Notes: generated from the letters alone by a model not told the origin. Counted from the first letter of the stretch, positions 17,151-26,525 are shown. The stretch: DNA of 64,000 nt from an uncultured Verrucomicrobiota bacterium (GCA_903826865.1 CAIKGD010000027.1:1-64000); one strand, 5' to 3'. Translations and numbers: made by a program.

Positions 17151-19274
17151 TTACTCGGTTTTTTTTTCAGTTGTAAAATTGATGAGGCCTTTGATGGTTT
17201 CCTGATAGAGATCGTCTGTGAGAAGCCATTCTTGGTAAAGGCGGATGGCTTGTTTGACATGATTGGCGACCTGTTTTTGTTCGGGAGTTAAGTCATTGAA
17301 ATTTTTCTGGTAAAGAGAGGTGTCCGGTTCCGGCGGCAGAGGGCGGACAGGCGGTGACATGGAACGGGCGTACCGGTAGATGACGAGTTCCTGTGCGGGA
17401 ACCAGATGTCTCCACAGAAAGGCTTGCATATGATCTTCAGCCGGGACGGCCTCTTGGGTCTTTTGCTTGCCGCTGATCGCTGCAGTTCCGGTGATCACGG
17501 CCGGAATGGATTCTTTCAGATCCTTTCCGGTATAGCGGATATGGAATTGCATTTTTTCGGCTTTGGCCGGCAGCGTGACCGGTTTGGCCTCAAAGCCGGT
17601 TACCGGCTCCTTGAGGCGCAGGGTGATCGGTCCGTTAAAGCCGTCTTTGCGGATGGCGTAGATATTCACGTAAGCATTGGTGCCGTGGATATCAAAGCGG
17701 GAGGGTTCGGTACGCAGGGCGAAGCCGGGTCGCGGCGGACTGAGGCGCAGGCGGTAGGTACTGTCGGAACCGCCTTGGTGTGCGGTATCGGTCAGATGAA
17801 CATAGTAGTTTCCGTCGGCGGGCAGTTTGGCCATGATATACGAATCGGCATGGTGGGTGTTCAATCCGGAGCCCGGATCGCTGTGATCGTCGTTGATGGC
17901 GATCACCTTGCCGTTGCTGCCGGTCAGTGTAAGCAGCGAATCGAGCGGGGAATCGAGCCGCCTGGCGTTGACTTCGGCGATGATCGTATCGCCCTTTTTG
18001 GCGGTGAACCGGAACACATCCTGGTCGCCGGGCGTTTCAATGCGTCCGTTAATGATGACGGGCAGCGTGACCGCCTGAGCGGTCTGCAGGGTATTGTTTG
18101 ATCGGCTTTCAATACATTCGGGCAGGGTGTCGAGAGCGAACGGGATGAGATTGGAACGGGCATCGCCCCGTTCGGCGCCGACCGGATAGAGACCTTCTTC
18201 TGCGTCCGGCCCGGGGAGTATCAGTTTTGCATCGTCCAGATTCCAGCCGCTCATAACGGTGGAAGCCGTTTCTCCGGCACGGGCGCCGGGAGGAAAGAGG
18301 GAGGTGATGAACGGAGTTTTGCCGATGGTAATGCGGTAGACAAAATCCTCACGGCCGCGGTAAATCGCGTCGGTGATAGAGAGAATGTAGTCTCCTTTTT
18401 CGGGGATCTGGCACAGAATGACCGGGTCGGGCTTGAACCGGTAGTCGTCGTTGTAGGCGATCTCATTGCCGGAGGCATCGTGCAGGGAGAGTACCGGCTG
18501 AAACCAGCCGGGAACGGCGTCGGCAATATACGGAACAAGCTGCCGGGCAAGCGTGGAAATAACCAGCCGGTCACCCTTGTCTGCGGAAAAGCGATAGCGG
18601 TTGATTTCGCCGGAGGCGATTTGTCCGTTTACGGTGCAGGGCAGGGTGATCAGTTTTTCGGCTTCTTTTTCGGGCCGTTTGCGCAAAGCCAGCTGTTCTT
18701 TGCCGAGCATCTGAAAAAGAGAGATTTTCATAGGCGGCAGGGAGTCCTCCGGCAGGCCGCCGACGTAGAAAGGCATCGGGTTGGAGATGCCGGTCGGGGT
18801 CATGATGCGGATTTCTCGCGGTCCTTGCGCGGCATCCGCATCAATGGTGATCTCGAGCATGATAACGGTGGCGAGCGATTCGCTGGCCGGCTGGCGGACG
18901 TATTCGGCAATCCGCGATTCGATTCGGTCTTTAATTTTCAGGGTTGTTTCATCCAGATCGGATTTGTCTTTTTTGATGATCTGCAACTGCTCGGTGATCA
19001 GACGGTAATCCTGCGCACTGAGCTTGCGGAAGATGTCGGTCAGCTTGATATGAACGCCTTCGCCGGAGACGGTGGCACCGCAGGCACCGTCGAGCCGCTG
19101 CCCGCCGAGCCGGGCCGGGAAGGTGGTTCCCTGCTGTCCTCCGGCCGGATAGACATAACCGATGTAGGTGCGTTTTGCCGCCTGCGCTGCCGCCTCGTTC
19201 GCTTGAAACATAAGCAGCCCAGAAATCGCCGCGATCAGAAGCTTTTTCTCTATTCGGTTTGTCCGGTATTCCAT
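17151..19274 (-). CDS. Secreted PPC-domain protein, planctomycete type
   Basis: A 707-residue exported protein with a signal peptide (residues 1-30, ending EAAAQA) and an N-terminal module (YVYPAGGQQGTTFPARLGGQRL) typical of large planctomycete exoproteins. Two bacterial pre-peptidase C-terminal (PPC) domains follow at about 215-320 and 400-510; each shows the NRYRFSADKGDRLVI / DVFRFTAKKGDTIIA and GNYYVHLTDTAHQGG patterns. In PVC bacteria this protein is regularly encoded with DUF1501 and DUF1549/DUF1553 proteins, as here, but the joint function is unproven. It is the last gene of the three-gene minus-strand cluster. Confidence 0.8.
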   Translation of the reverse strand: MEYRTNRIEKKLLIAAISGLLMFQANEAAAQAAKRTYIGYVYPAGGQQGTTFPARLGGQRLDGACGATVSGEGVHIKLTDIFRKLSAQDYRLITEQLQIIKKDKSDLDETTLKIKDRIESRIAEYVRQPASESLATVIMLEITIDADAAQGPREIRIMTPTGISNPMPFYVGGLPEDSLPPMKISLFQMLGKEQLALRKRPEKEAEKLITLPCTVNGQIASGEINRYRFSADKGDRLVISTLARQLVPYIADAVPGWFQPVLSLHDASGNEIAYNDDYRFKPDPVILCQIPEKGDYILSITDAIYRGREDFVYRITIGKTPFITSLFPPGARAGETASTVMSGWNLDDAKLILPGPDAEEGLYPVGAERGDARSNLIPFALDTLPECIESRSNNTLQTAQAVTLPVIINGRIETPGDQDVFRFTAKKGDTIIAEVNARRLDSPLDSLLTLTGSNGKVIAINDDHSDPGSGLNTHHADSYIMAKLPADGNYYVHLTDTAHQGGSDSTYRLRLSPPRPGFALRTEPSRFDIHGTNAYVNIYAIRKDGFNGPITLRLKEPVTGFEAKPVTLPAKAEKMQFHIRYTGKDLKESIPAVITGTAAISGKQKTQEAVPAEDHMQAFLWRHLVPAQELVIYRYARSMSPPVRPLPPEPDTSLYQKNFNDLTPEQKQVANHVKQAIRLYQEWLLTDDLYQETIKGLINFTTEKKTE

Positions 19275-19287
19275 CAGTTCATTCTTT

Positions 19288-20607
19288 CTACATGATTTCC
19301 GTCAGCAGACCGCCCGACTTGATGGTGTCTGAAATTTCCGGAAGGACACGAGCCTCCAGCCCGAGCGGATGAGGCAGCAGGGATGCCGGATCGATACCCC
19401 CCAGCCGGTAGATGCTGCCGAGCAGATCCACCGGATAGACCGGCCGTTCAAGGACAGCCTCGGCTTTTTCATCCGAAGAGCCGACCACTGCGCCGCCCCG
19501 GAATCCGCCGCCGGCCACGAGAACCGAGAAAACCGCGCCGTAGTGATTTCTTCCGCCGTTCCAAGGCGGCTGCCAGTCCACTTTCGGGCCGCGGCCGAAT
19601 TCGCCGCAGCACCAGACCAGCGTACTTTCGAGCAGGCCGCGGGCCGCAAGGTCTTCCAGCAGTGCGGCCAGTCCCTTGTCCAGATCCGGGCACTGCTTGC
19701 GCATCCGCGGAAAATGCTCTTTGTGCGTATCCCATCCGCCGGGATAATTAATGACAACATACGGTACACCGGTTTCCACCATCCGGCGGGCGGCAAGACA
19801 TTCCTGCCCGAAGGTGTTGCGTCCGTAGCGGTCGCGCAGTTTGTCATCTTCATTGGAAAGATTGAACACTTCTTTTCCCGGTCCAAGGATCAGTTCATAG
19901 GCCTGATCCTCGGCAATACGTGCGTCTTTCAGCACGGCCGAGTCCATGGCCTGTCCAAGCAGATCCGTCTTTCTGAGCAGGTCACGCCGGGCAGCCTGAC
20001 GATCATCGCTGATTCCTTTGGCGACGACTCCTTCGACTTCAAATCGTGCGGCATTTGGATCACCTCCGGTGGCAAAGGGCTTATACTTCGGTCCCAGAAA
20101 TCCTTCTTCGGAAAAGCGGCCCTGCGGCTGGGTCAGCACCACGTAGGGCGGAACCAGTCCCTTGTAGCCGGGGTTTTTGAAGTAGGAAAAAACGGCACCG
20201 ATACTGGGGTAGGTGATCCGCTCATTGCTCGAGTGGCCGGTTTGCATGTAGTAAGCGGCGGTTTCGTGACCGTTGATGCCGTGAGTCATGCTGCGGATCA
20301 GTGAATATTTGTCGGCCTGTCTGGCCAGTTCCGGAAAAAGCTGTCCAATCTGAATGCCGTTCACATTGGTGGGAATGGCTTTTGAAAACTCGCCCATGTA
20401 GGCGCGCCCGCTGTCCGGCTTGGGATCCCATGTGTCGTTGTGGGACATACCGCCCCATAAAAAAATCTGAATCACTGATTTGGCTTTGACCGGCAGCGAT
20501 GATACAGGGAGTGCTGCTTGCAGTTTACGGGCGAGCAGCACGCTGCCTGCTCCGCAGAGTCCGTATTTCAATGCGTTGCGGCGGGTTATGTTCATCATGG
20601 TATTCAT
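19288..20607 (-). CDS. DUF1501 protein (Tat-exported, sulfatase-like fold)
   Basis: A 439-residue protein with a twin-arginine-type leader (ITRRNALKYGLCGAGSVLL). The body shows DUF1501 motifs: FLWGGMSHNDTWDPKP, RSMTHGINGHETAAYYMQTGH, GGWDTHKEHF and LVWCCGEFGRGPK. The family is distantly related to alkaline phosphatase/sulfatase folds, but no activity is established. Tat export suggests folding with a cofactor before secretion. It lies between the PPC-domain and DUF1549 genes with gaps of 11-13 bases, so the three form one operon. Confidence 0.88.
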   Translation of the reverse strand: MNTMMNITRRNALKYGLCGAGSVLLARKLQAALPVSSLPVKAKSVIQIFLWGGMSHNDTWDPKPDSGRAYMGEFSKAIPTNVNGIQIGQLFPELARQADKYSLIRSMTHGINGHETAAYYMQTGHSSNERITYPSIGAVFSYFKNPGYKGLVPPYVVLTQPQGRFSEEGFLGPKYKPFATGGDPNAARFEVEGVVAKGISDDRQAARRDLLRKTDLLGQAMDSAVLKDARIAEDQAYELILGPGKEVFNLSNEDDKLRDRYGRNTFGQECLAARRMVETGVPYVVINYPGGWDTHKEHFPRMRKQCPDLDKGLAALLEDLAARGLLESTLVWCCGEFGRGPKVDWQPPWNGGRNHYGAVFSVLVAGGGFRGGAVVGSSDEKAEAVLERPVYPVDLLGSIYRLGGIDPASLLPHPLGLEARVLPEISDTIKSGGLLTEIM

Positions 20608-20618
20608 ACTGGATTCTC

Positions 20619-22355
20619 CTAGTGACGGTACAGAAATTCCGGACTGTTGATCAGAGCCCAGACAATGTCGATCCAGTTGTTCTGCCGTTCCTGATCAGCG
20701 GTTTTCCGCTGTTGCTGGATCGCTTGTTTCTGTTTTTCGGTTATCCCGGATTTTATCACCGGGAGCGGTTTTTTAGGGGTTCCGCTGTTTCCGTACGCAA
20801 GAACCGTTTTCTTTTCTTCTTCCGTCGGACGGCGCGACAGGATGGTCAGATACAGGTTCTCAACGATTTTATCCGGGGATAATTTTTCCGAAGTCAGCTC
20901 CTTGATTTTCGGTCCGTTTTCAAGTTTTTTCTGGATATGGCCTGAGTTCAGCATATGGAGACGCTGGGGCGGCGTGGTGTTGTTGTCCCGTTCGTCCAAC
21001 ATGCCGGTGGCGCGCGCGGAACGTCCGAAGAGCGCGAGAAACGGGCTGGTGATGCTGCCGTCGGCAATTGAAACGGCGGACTGACCCTTCGGAATGTAGG
21101 TGAAGGGTTCGGGAATGGCACTGGTGTACAGATCGAAGCTGCCGGTTATGTCGTTGATCGCGTCGATCAGAACCTCTGCTTCCAGCCGGCGGAGCGGGTA
21201 AGAGGCGAATTGCGCGGCGGCGTCCGGATTGCCGCTGCTGGAGACCGAAGAGAGCTGGTAGGTTTTTGAGTTCAGGATCAGGCGGTAGAGGTATTTCAGG
21301 TCATACTGATGCCCGGAGAATTCTTTTTCCAGCCAAGCCAGCAGTTCGGGGTTGGAGGGCGGATTATCTTTGCGGATGTCGTCGGGCTCATGAATGATGC
21401 CGCGACCGAGCAGCCAGGCCCAGACCCGGTTTACGATGCAGCGGCTGAACCAGGGGTTTTCGGGGGCAATCAGCCAGTCGGCAAACACCTCGCGCGGGTC
21501 GCGGTCCGGAGAAAGCAGGATATTTTTGCCGTCGGGAAATGCAGTCGCAACCGGGCCGCCGGACGTTGCGGAAACCTGAGCGACAGCCCCGGTGGTTGAC
21601 GTAGTGATCACATCCTTGCCGGGAGCGCTGTTGGCTTTGTCTGCGGCGGTTCCGAGCGGATCCCAGAAGACCGACTCCTCTTTCCACTCACTGGTTGGTT
21701 TGTAACCCACCTGTGAAAAGAAAAGCGCCATGTTATCCAGCTGATTGGTCGGCCACGACTCGGCGCGGGCACCCATAAAGGTCAGCGCCGTGGTCGCGGC
21801 AATTCCCTTCGGGGTTTTGTTCTGCATGGCACGGTAATAATTCACGGGACCGATCCGGAAGTTGCTGCCGCTGGCAGTGAGCATTTCGCGTACAAACCGG
21901 TCGTACGGTTTGTTATCAGCAATCGATTTGCGCACCCAGTGGTGATACGCCTGTGCCGCATTCGGCCACAGATTGATCGGAAACTCCGCCTTGATACGCA
22001 GCACATCGCCCCACTTCATCGCCCAGTAGTCGGCAAACTCATCCCGCTCCAGCAGTTCGTCAATCAGTTCACTCCGTTTGGTCGGGGACTCGGGCTTGTC
22101 GAGAAACCGCAAGGCCTCCTTGGCAGTGGGCAGTTTACCGATCACATCCAGATAGACCCGTCGGATAAACACCTCGTCGGAACAGAGTACCGGTTGAATT
22201 TTCATCTTCTCCAGCCGCTTAAAAACCAGCTGATCAATCCGGCCGGCGGGCTCCGGTGAAGACGACAGTTCCAGTACCGCTGACGGTTCTTTCGCCGTAA
22301 CAGTACTCAAGACGGTGCAAAGAGTTGCGAAAACAACAACACCATGTTTCATCAT
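20619..22355 (-). CDS. DUF1549 and DUF1553 domain exported protein
   Basis: A 578-residue protein counted from the ATG at 22355, chosen because it is preceded by a GAAGG box and begins a good signal peptide (MMKHGVVVFATLCTVLSTVTA); an upstream in-frame extension exists but looks non-coding. DUF1549 comes first (DEVFIRRVYLDVIGKLPT, ELIDELLERDEFADYWAMKW), then DUF1553 (PRFSRCIVNRVWAWLLGRGI-like segment, LLAWLEKEF, LRRLEAEVLIDAI). No N-terminal cytochrome domain is present, unlike many planctomycete relatives. It is the first gene of the trio. Function is unknown. Confidence 0.88.
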   Translation of the reverse strand: MMKHGVVVFATLCTVLSTVTAKEPSAVLELSSSPEPAGRIDQLVFKRLEKMKIQPVLCSDEVFIRRVYLDVIGKLPTAKEALRFLDKPESPTKRSELIDELLERDEFADYWAMKWGDVLRIKAEFPINLWPNAAQAYHHWVRKSIADNKPYDRFVREMLTASGSNFRIGPVNYYRAMQNKTPKGIAATTALTFMGARAESWPTNQLDNMALFFSQVGYKPTSEWKEESVFWDPLGTAADKANSAPGKDVITTSTTGAVAQVSATSGGPVATAFPDGKNILLSPDRDPREVFADWLIAPENPWFSRCIVNRVWAWLLGRGIIHEPDDIRKDNPPSNPELLAWLEKEFSGHQYDLKYLYRLILNSKTYQLSSVSSSGNPDAAAQFASYPLRRLEAEVLIDAINDITGSFDLYTSAIPEPFTYIPKGQSAVSIADGSITSPFLALFGRSARATGMLDERDNNTTPPQRLHMLNSGHIQKKLENGPKIKELTSEKLSPDKIVENLYLTILSRRPTEEEKKTVLAYGNSGTPKKPLPVIKSGITEKQKQAIQQQRKTADQERQNNWIDIVWALINSPEFLYRH

Positions 22356-22741
22356 TTTGGTTTCGCCTTCCGTAAAAAAGACCAGTCTGCAAGAAACGGG
22401 ATCAGTGTATTCCTGTTCGGACAAAAAGGCGCTCATAAAAAAAGCCGAGTTCCGGTTTTTATTGCACCCGTGTGAATTAATGCAAATCGGACGGTGATAC
22501 AAAAGTTGCATCATCCGGCCCACTTTTGTCTTTTTTATCGGCGAAAGAATACAAGTGTGTAACCACGGGTTGCTCAGTCGGTCTATCTGCCTCCGGCCAT
22601 TCATATCTATAATCCATTCTCCTTTAACGTCTAAGCTTATGGCGGCATGCCGGCCTTTCCTCTCAGGGCATGGAACGTGCTTTTATCCCGCTTTAATTTT
22701 GTACCGGCAAAAACGGCGCTGACAGGCGGGAGAAAACAAAT
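22356..22741. other. Divergent intergenic region before amt
   Basis: A 386-base gap between the divergent DUF1549 gene and amt. It holds the candidate sigma-54 site at 22667-22680, listed separately. No conserved gene or strong repeat is seen in the rest; short open frames here look non-coding. Confidence 0.4.
22666..22682 (+). promoter_or_regulatory. Candidate sigma-54 promoter of amt
   Basis: GG at 22667-22668 and GC at 22679-22680 are separated by exactly 10 bases, with GGCA and TGCTT flanks (GGCATGGAACGTGCTT). This fits the -24/-12 consensus. Predicted start is near 22692, giving a leader of about 50 bases. The same GGCA-N7-TGC pattern precedes the second amt gene and ptsP. Confidence 0.5.
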
Positions 22742-24028
22742 ATGTGGTTTAAAAAAAGGTTCGGTTTGTTCTTCATTACGGTTTTGTCAGCTTTCCTGCT
22801 GGCGGGTACCGCGCAGGCGGCGGAAGGCGCTCCGGATGAGCTGGCGCAGTCTTCCAACACGCTGTTCATTCTGATCGGCGCGATCATGATTCTGGCGATG
22901 CATGGCGGATTCGCTTTTCTGGAAGTCGGCTCGGTCCGCCGCAAAAACCAGGTGAACGCCCTGAATAAGATCATTTGCGAGTGGAGCTTTTCGACGATTG
23001 TTTATTTTCTGATCGGCTACCCGATTGCGCGCGGCATCTCCTTTCTGGTGCCGGTTGAAACTCTGTCGGCCAACCACGGTTTTGAGTATGTTAAATTTTT
23101 CCTGATGCTCGGCTTTGCGGCCTGTGTTCCGGCGATCATTTCCGGCGGCGTGGCCGAGCGCGCGAAATTCTGGACCAACTCGCTGGCGGGCGGAATTTTT
23201 GTCGGGCTGGTCTATCCGCTGGTGGAAGGTTCTCTATGGGGCCGGTTCTCCCATACATTGGCGGGCGCGGGCGGCTGGATGGCCGTGACCTTCGGCGCGC
23301 CGTTCCATGATTTCGCCGGTTCGGTGGTGGTGCACGCAGTCGGCGGCTGGCTGGCGCTGCCGGCGATTATGCTGCTCGGCGCGCGCCTGAAGCGCTACGA
23401 AAGCAACTCCATCAAGGTCAGCAGCATTCCTTTTCTTGCGCTGGGCAGCTGGATTCTGATTGTCGGCTGGTTCGGCTTTAATGTGATGAGCGCGGGCGCG
23501 ATTGAATCCATCTCCGGGCTGGTGGCGATCAACTCGCTGATGGCGATGGTCGGCGGCACGATTGCGGCGATGCTGATTTCAAAAAACGACGCCGGGTTTG
23601 TGCATAACGGAGCGCTGGCCGGGCTGGTGGCCGTCTGCGCCGGTTCGGATTTGTATCATCCCGTGAGCGCGGCGGTGGTCGGCGCAATTGCCGGCGGCAT
23701 CTTTGTTTTTCTCTTCGAGACGGAAACCGTCAAGTGGCAGGTTGACGATGTGCTCGGCGTCTGGCCGCTGCACGGCGTCTGCGGCGCGTGGGGCGGAATC
23801 GCCGCCGGTATTTTCGGGCAGCAGGCGCTCGGCGGTGTCGGCGGCGTCTCGTTCTTCTCGCAACTGATTGTGACGGGCGCGGTGATTCTCTTCTGTCTGG
23901 TCTCCAGCACAGTGGTGTACGGCCTCATGAAAATCACGGTTGGAATCCGGCTGAATCCGCATGAAGAACTGATCGGCTCCGACCTCGCGGTACACCGGAT
24001 TGAGGCTCACCCCGAAGATGCGCTGTAG
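22742..24028 (+). CDS. amt: Ammonium transporter, Amt family
   Basis: A 428-residue Amt/Mep/Rh channel with a cleavable signal peptide (ending AQAAE) and about 11 membrane helices. Pore features are visible: FAFLEVGSVRRKNQ near the start, DFAGSVVVHAVGG (first pore His), WFGFNVMSAG, and DDVLGVWPLHGVCGAWGG (second pore His). It imports ammonium across the inner membrane. The start follows a GGGAGA box. It is followed by glnK, the usual partner that plugs the channel when nitrogen is plentiful, across a 7-base-period repeat array. Confidence 0.95.
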   Translation: MWFKKRFGLFFITVLSAFLLAGTAQAAEGAPDELAQSSNTLFILIGAIMILAMHGGFAFLEVGSVRRKNQVNALNKIICEWSFSTIVYFLIGYPIARGISFLVPVETLSANHGFEYVKFFLMLGFAACVPAIISGGVAERAKFWTNSLAGGIFVGLVYPLVEGSLWGRFSHTLAGAGGWMAVTFGAPFHDFAGSVVVHAVGGWLALPAIMLLGARLKRYESNSIKVSSIPFLALGSWILIVGWFGFNVMSAGAIESISGLVAINSLMAMVGGTIAAMLISKNDAGFVHNGALAGLVAVCAGSDLYHPVSAAVVGAIAGGIFVFLFETETVKWQVDDVLGVWPLHGVCGAWGGIAAGIFGQQALGGVGGVSFFSQLIVTGAVILFCLVSSTVVYGLMKITVGIRLNPHEELIGSDLAVHRIEAHPEDAL

Positions 24029-24033
24029 GAGAA

Positions 24034-24096
24034 GTTATCAGTTAAAAGTTAACAGAAAACAGTTGTCCGATAACAGATAACGGATAACTGAAATCC
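24034..24096. repeat. Longest heptad array (nine units) between amt and glnK
   Basis: G begins each word with exact 7-base spacing at 24034, 24041, 24048, 24055, 24062, 24069, 24076, 24083 and 24090: GTTATCA, GTTAAAA, GTTAACA, GAAAACA, GTTGTCC, GATAACA, GATAACG, GATAACT, GAAATCC. This is the clearest array in the window. Confidence 0.85.
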
Positions 24097-24113
24097 CGAA
24101 AGGTACTTTCGCC

Positions 24114-24455
24114 ATGAAAATGATTATTGCAATTATTCAGCCTGAAAAACTCGAAGACGTTAAAGCAGCGCTGTTCAACGCCGAGGTGCACAAAATGACC
24201 GTCAGCCGCGTGCGCGGATGCGGCCAGCAAAGGGGATTCACCGAGCACTACCGCGGACAGGTCCGCGCCGTCAACCTGATCGAAAAAGTGCGGCTGGAAA
24301 TCGCGGTGAACGATGATTTTGTGGATCTCACCATCAAAGCCATTATCAAAGCAGCCAAGAGCGGCCATATCGGCGACGGTAAAATATTCGTCATGCCGCT
24401 GGAGCAGTGTATCCGCATCCGCACCGATGAAACCGGTTCTGATGCGATTGGGTAA
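24114..24455 (+). CDS. glnK: Nitrogen regulatory PII protein
   Basis: A 113-residue PII protein. The T-loop ([15 protein letters not shown]) keeps the tyrosine that is uridylylated in many bacteria, and the B-loop/C-terminal signatures ([21 protein letters not shown]) bind ATP/ADP and 2-oxoglutarate. Pairing with amt implies a GlnK role: binding and closing the ammonium channel according to nitrogen status. A second amt-glnK pair lies at 41547-43277; the two PII T-loops differ clearly, so they probably serve different channels. Confidence 0.95.
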   Translation: MKMIIAIIQPEKLEDVKAALFNAEVHKMTVSRVRGCGQQRGFTEHYRGQVRAVNLIEKVRLEIAVNDDFVDLTIKAIIKAAKSGHIGDGKIFVMPLEQCIRIRTDETGSDAIG

Positions 24456-24535
24456 GAGGTGTTGCCTAACGATCAGCATGCGGGCTCGTGTTTAGCGCGT
24501 CCCCCCACCGGCTGGTTCGATGGTCTTCTCATATC

Positions 24536-24940
24536 CTACTTGGTTTGGAAGACAAGGAGATACGGAGCAGACGATTTCTTGTTGGCATCCTTGAATCCGG
24601 TGAACTTCTCCGTGTTCAGCCAGATCACATAGGTCGTCTTCGGCTGAAGCTTGACATCGATCACGCAGGTTTTCTTGTCTTCGAAATACTTCGGTTGTCC
24701 CACCATCTCCGGGAATGTCTCCTTGGACATTTGCCCCCACGACCAACTGCCATCCAGCATTTCCTTGCTGAATGTCACTGTGATCTGCGTTGTCGCTTGT
24801 GCGTCAATATTCGTGGTTCCAGATTCCGGAACAGTCTTGACCACGGACGGAGGCAGACTGCTCACGGATACTTCCTGCGCCCAGACAGACTCCGTTGCCA
24901 CACACATTGCACACGCCAGTACTGCTATCAGCTTCTTCAT
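24536..24940 (-). CDS. Small secreted Ig-like domain protein
   Basis: A 134-residue product from the ATG at 24940, which has a GGAG box and starts a signal peptide (MKKLIAVLACAMCVATESVWAQ). The mature part is one bacterial Ig-like fold of the Big_5/SbsA type: PPSVVKTVPESGTTNIDA, ITVTFSKEM, LQPKTTYVIWL. Such domains are structural modules of cell-surface proteins; a lone copy of this size is of unknown function. It is antisense to amt-glnK and serC and flanked by non-coding DNA with no related genes nearby, so it may be a recent arrival. Confidence 0.75.
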   Translation of the reverse strand: MKKLIAVLACAMCVATESVWAQEVSVSSLPPSVVKTVPESGTTNIDAQATTQITVTFSKEMLDGSWSWGQMSKETFPEMVGQPKYFEDKKTCVIDVKLQPKTTYVIWLNTEKFTGFKDANKKSSAPYLLVFQTK

Positions 24941-25046
24941 TTGTCTTTCTCCTCTCATCGAACAGGTAGGTTGATCGAACAAAAGCATGGGCAGGTAAAT
25001 ACCCTTTATCCTACCAAAAAGTCAATATGGCCGACCCTAAGGGAAA

Positions 25047-25077
25047 AACCGCGGAAAGTGACGGGTGTTCCGCGGTT
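25047..25077. terminator. Strong GC-rich hairpin
   Basis: AACCGCGGAA (25047-25056) pairs perfectly with TTCCGCGGTT (25068-25077) across an 11-base loop. There is no T-run after it, so it may be an mRNA structure or repeat rather than an intrinsic terminator. Confidence 0.4.
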
Positions 25078-25146
25078 ACCTCTTGCCCGTGCGGGGCGCT
25101 TCGTGCTAGATGTTGGCCGCAGTTTTTAAACGAAAGGAAAGTCATT

Positions 25147-26226
25147 ATGGCGCGTGCGTATAATTTCAGTGCGGGGCCGGCGATTCTGCCGACCGAAGTT
25201 CTCCAGGAAGCTCAGCGGGATCTGCTGGATTTTAAAGGAACCGGCATGTCTATTATGGAAATGAGCCACCGCGGCAAGGAATACACCGCCGTGCATGAAG
25301 AGGCCATCGCCAACCTCAAGACCCTGCTGAAGATTCCGGAAAACTACAGCGTTCTTTTCATGACCGGCGGCGCAACCACTCAGTTTTCGCTGATTCCGAT
25401 GAACCTGCTCGGTGCCGGTCAGACCGCTGACTACATCAACGCCGGCTCGTGGGGAAGCGCGGCGGTTAAAGCAGCCAAGAAGCTCGGCAAGATCAACGTG
25501 ATCGCCGACACCTCCAAAGCGATTCCGACCTGCATGCCGGCGAACAGCGCACTCAAGTTCAGCGACGATGCGGCCTATGTGCACATCACCTCCAACGAAA
25601 CCATCGCCGGAACGCAGGTTAAAGAGTTCCCGAAAACCAAAGCGCCGCTGGTGGCCGATATGTCGTCCGATATGCTGTCGCGCCCGATCGACGTTTCGCA
25701 ATTCGGACTCATCTATGCCGGCGCGCAGAAAAACCTCGCTCCGGCGGGCGTGACGCTGGTGATCATCCGCAACGATCTGGCCGCACGTGCGCCCGACACG
25801 CTTCCGGAGCTGTTCCAGTACCGTGCGTTCATTGAAGAAAATTCGCTCAAGAACACGCCGCCGACGTTCCCGATCTACATCCTCATGCTCGTTACCCGCT
25901 GGCTGATCGCCAAAGGCGGACTCGAAGGGATGCAGAAGATCAATGACGCTAAAGCGGCCAAGCTGTATGCCGCGCTCGACGCTTCCAGCTTCTACAAAGG
26001 AACTGCTGTGAAGGAATATCGTTCTCCGATGAACATCACCTTCCGTCTGCCGACGGAAGAGCTGGAAGAAACATTCATCAAAGCGGCTTCCAAGCTGGGC
26101 ATGACCAGCCTCAAGGGCCACCGGTCTGTCGGCGGCGTCCGCGCCTCCATCTATAACGCCTTCCCGACCGAAGGTGTTGATGCACTCGTCGCCTTCATGA
26201 AGGAGTTTGAGCAGAAGAACGGATAA
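25147..26226 (+). CDS. serC: Phosphoserine aminotransferase
   Basis: A 359-residue class V PLP aminotransferase that converts 3-phosphohydroxypyruvate and glutamate to phosphoserine (serine and PLP biosynthesis). The start ATG at 25147 (MARAYNFSAGPAILP) follows an AAAGGAAA box; upstream in-frame codons are non-coding. Family motifs are clear: HRGKEYTAVHEEA, FMTGGATTQFS, VHITSNETIAGTQ, and the PLP lysine in YAGAQKNLAPAGVT. Length is normal. It is a single gene with an intrinsic terminator. Confidence 0.95.
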   Translation: MARAYNFSAGPAILPTEVLQEAQRDLLDFKGTGMSIMEMSHRGKEYTAVHEEAIANLKTLLKIPENYSVLFMTGGATTQFSLIPMNLLGAGQTADYINAGSWGSAAVKAAKKLGKINVIADTSKAIPTCMPANSALKFSDDAAYVHITSNETIAGTQVKEFPKTKAPLVADMSSDMLSRPIDVSQFGLIYAGAQKNLAPAGVTLVIIRNDLAARAPDTLPELFQYRAFIEENSLKNTPPTFPIYILMLVTRWLIAKGGLEGMQKINDAKAAKLYAALDASSFYKGTAVKEYRSPMNITFRLPTEELEETFIKAASKLGMTSLKGHRSVGGVRASIYNAFPTEGVDALVAFMKEFEQKNG

Positions 26227-26246
26227 AGTCCGGTTCCGCACAGATC

Positions 26247-26284
26247 AAAAACCGCAATCACGTTCGCGTGGCTGCGGTTTTTTT
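26247..26284 (+). terminator. Intrinsic terminator after serC
   Basis: AAAACCGCA pairs with TGCGGTTTT, followed by a run of T, about 20 bases after the serC stop. Confidence 0.8.
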
Positions 26285-26393
26285 GCGGCAAATGGTAGGG
26301 ACAGACCGCCGGGCTGTCCGCACTCAGATTGTTGATAAAGTGCCGAGGGGTTTGGCTTTCAGCGAAATAATGAATTTCAGGGCATCGATCATT

Positions 26394-26525
26394 TGGAGTG
26401 CGCTGGCTTGACAGCGCTTTCATTTCCAACGAGTTATAGAAAAAGCGGCGTCACGCGACCGACAGGAGCGAGGCTTGAGCTTGCGAAAGCAATGACCGAA
26501 GGGAATGGCAACCCGCCGCACTCCA
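26394..26525. repeat. MITE-like element with TGGAGTGCG ends
   Basis: A 132-bp unit bounded by the inverted 9-mers TGGAGTGCG (26394-26402) and CGCACTCCA (26517-26525). Internal sequence is GC-rich with partial palindromes and no gene. A related 101-bp element with the same left end is at 54781-54881. The 26285-26684 gap otherwise holds nothing recognisable. Confidence 0.6.

Noticed and set aside
24034-24096. Short regular arrays considered as CRISPR
   Set aside because: Units are 7 bases with no spacer-repeat alternation and no cas genes in the window.
24464-25111. Possible integron attC boxes (GCCTAAC at 24464, GCTAGAT at 25105) around the Ig-like gene
   Set aside because: The right box is one base off, the orientation and 648-bp distance do not fit a cassette or a single attC, and no integrase is seen.
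24488-25129. 213-codon plus-strand frame over the Ig-like gene
   Set aside because: The minus-strand frame has a signal peptide, ribosome binding site and Ig-like motifs; the plus-strand product has none.
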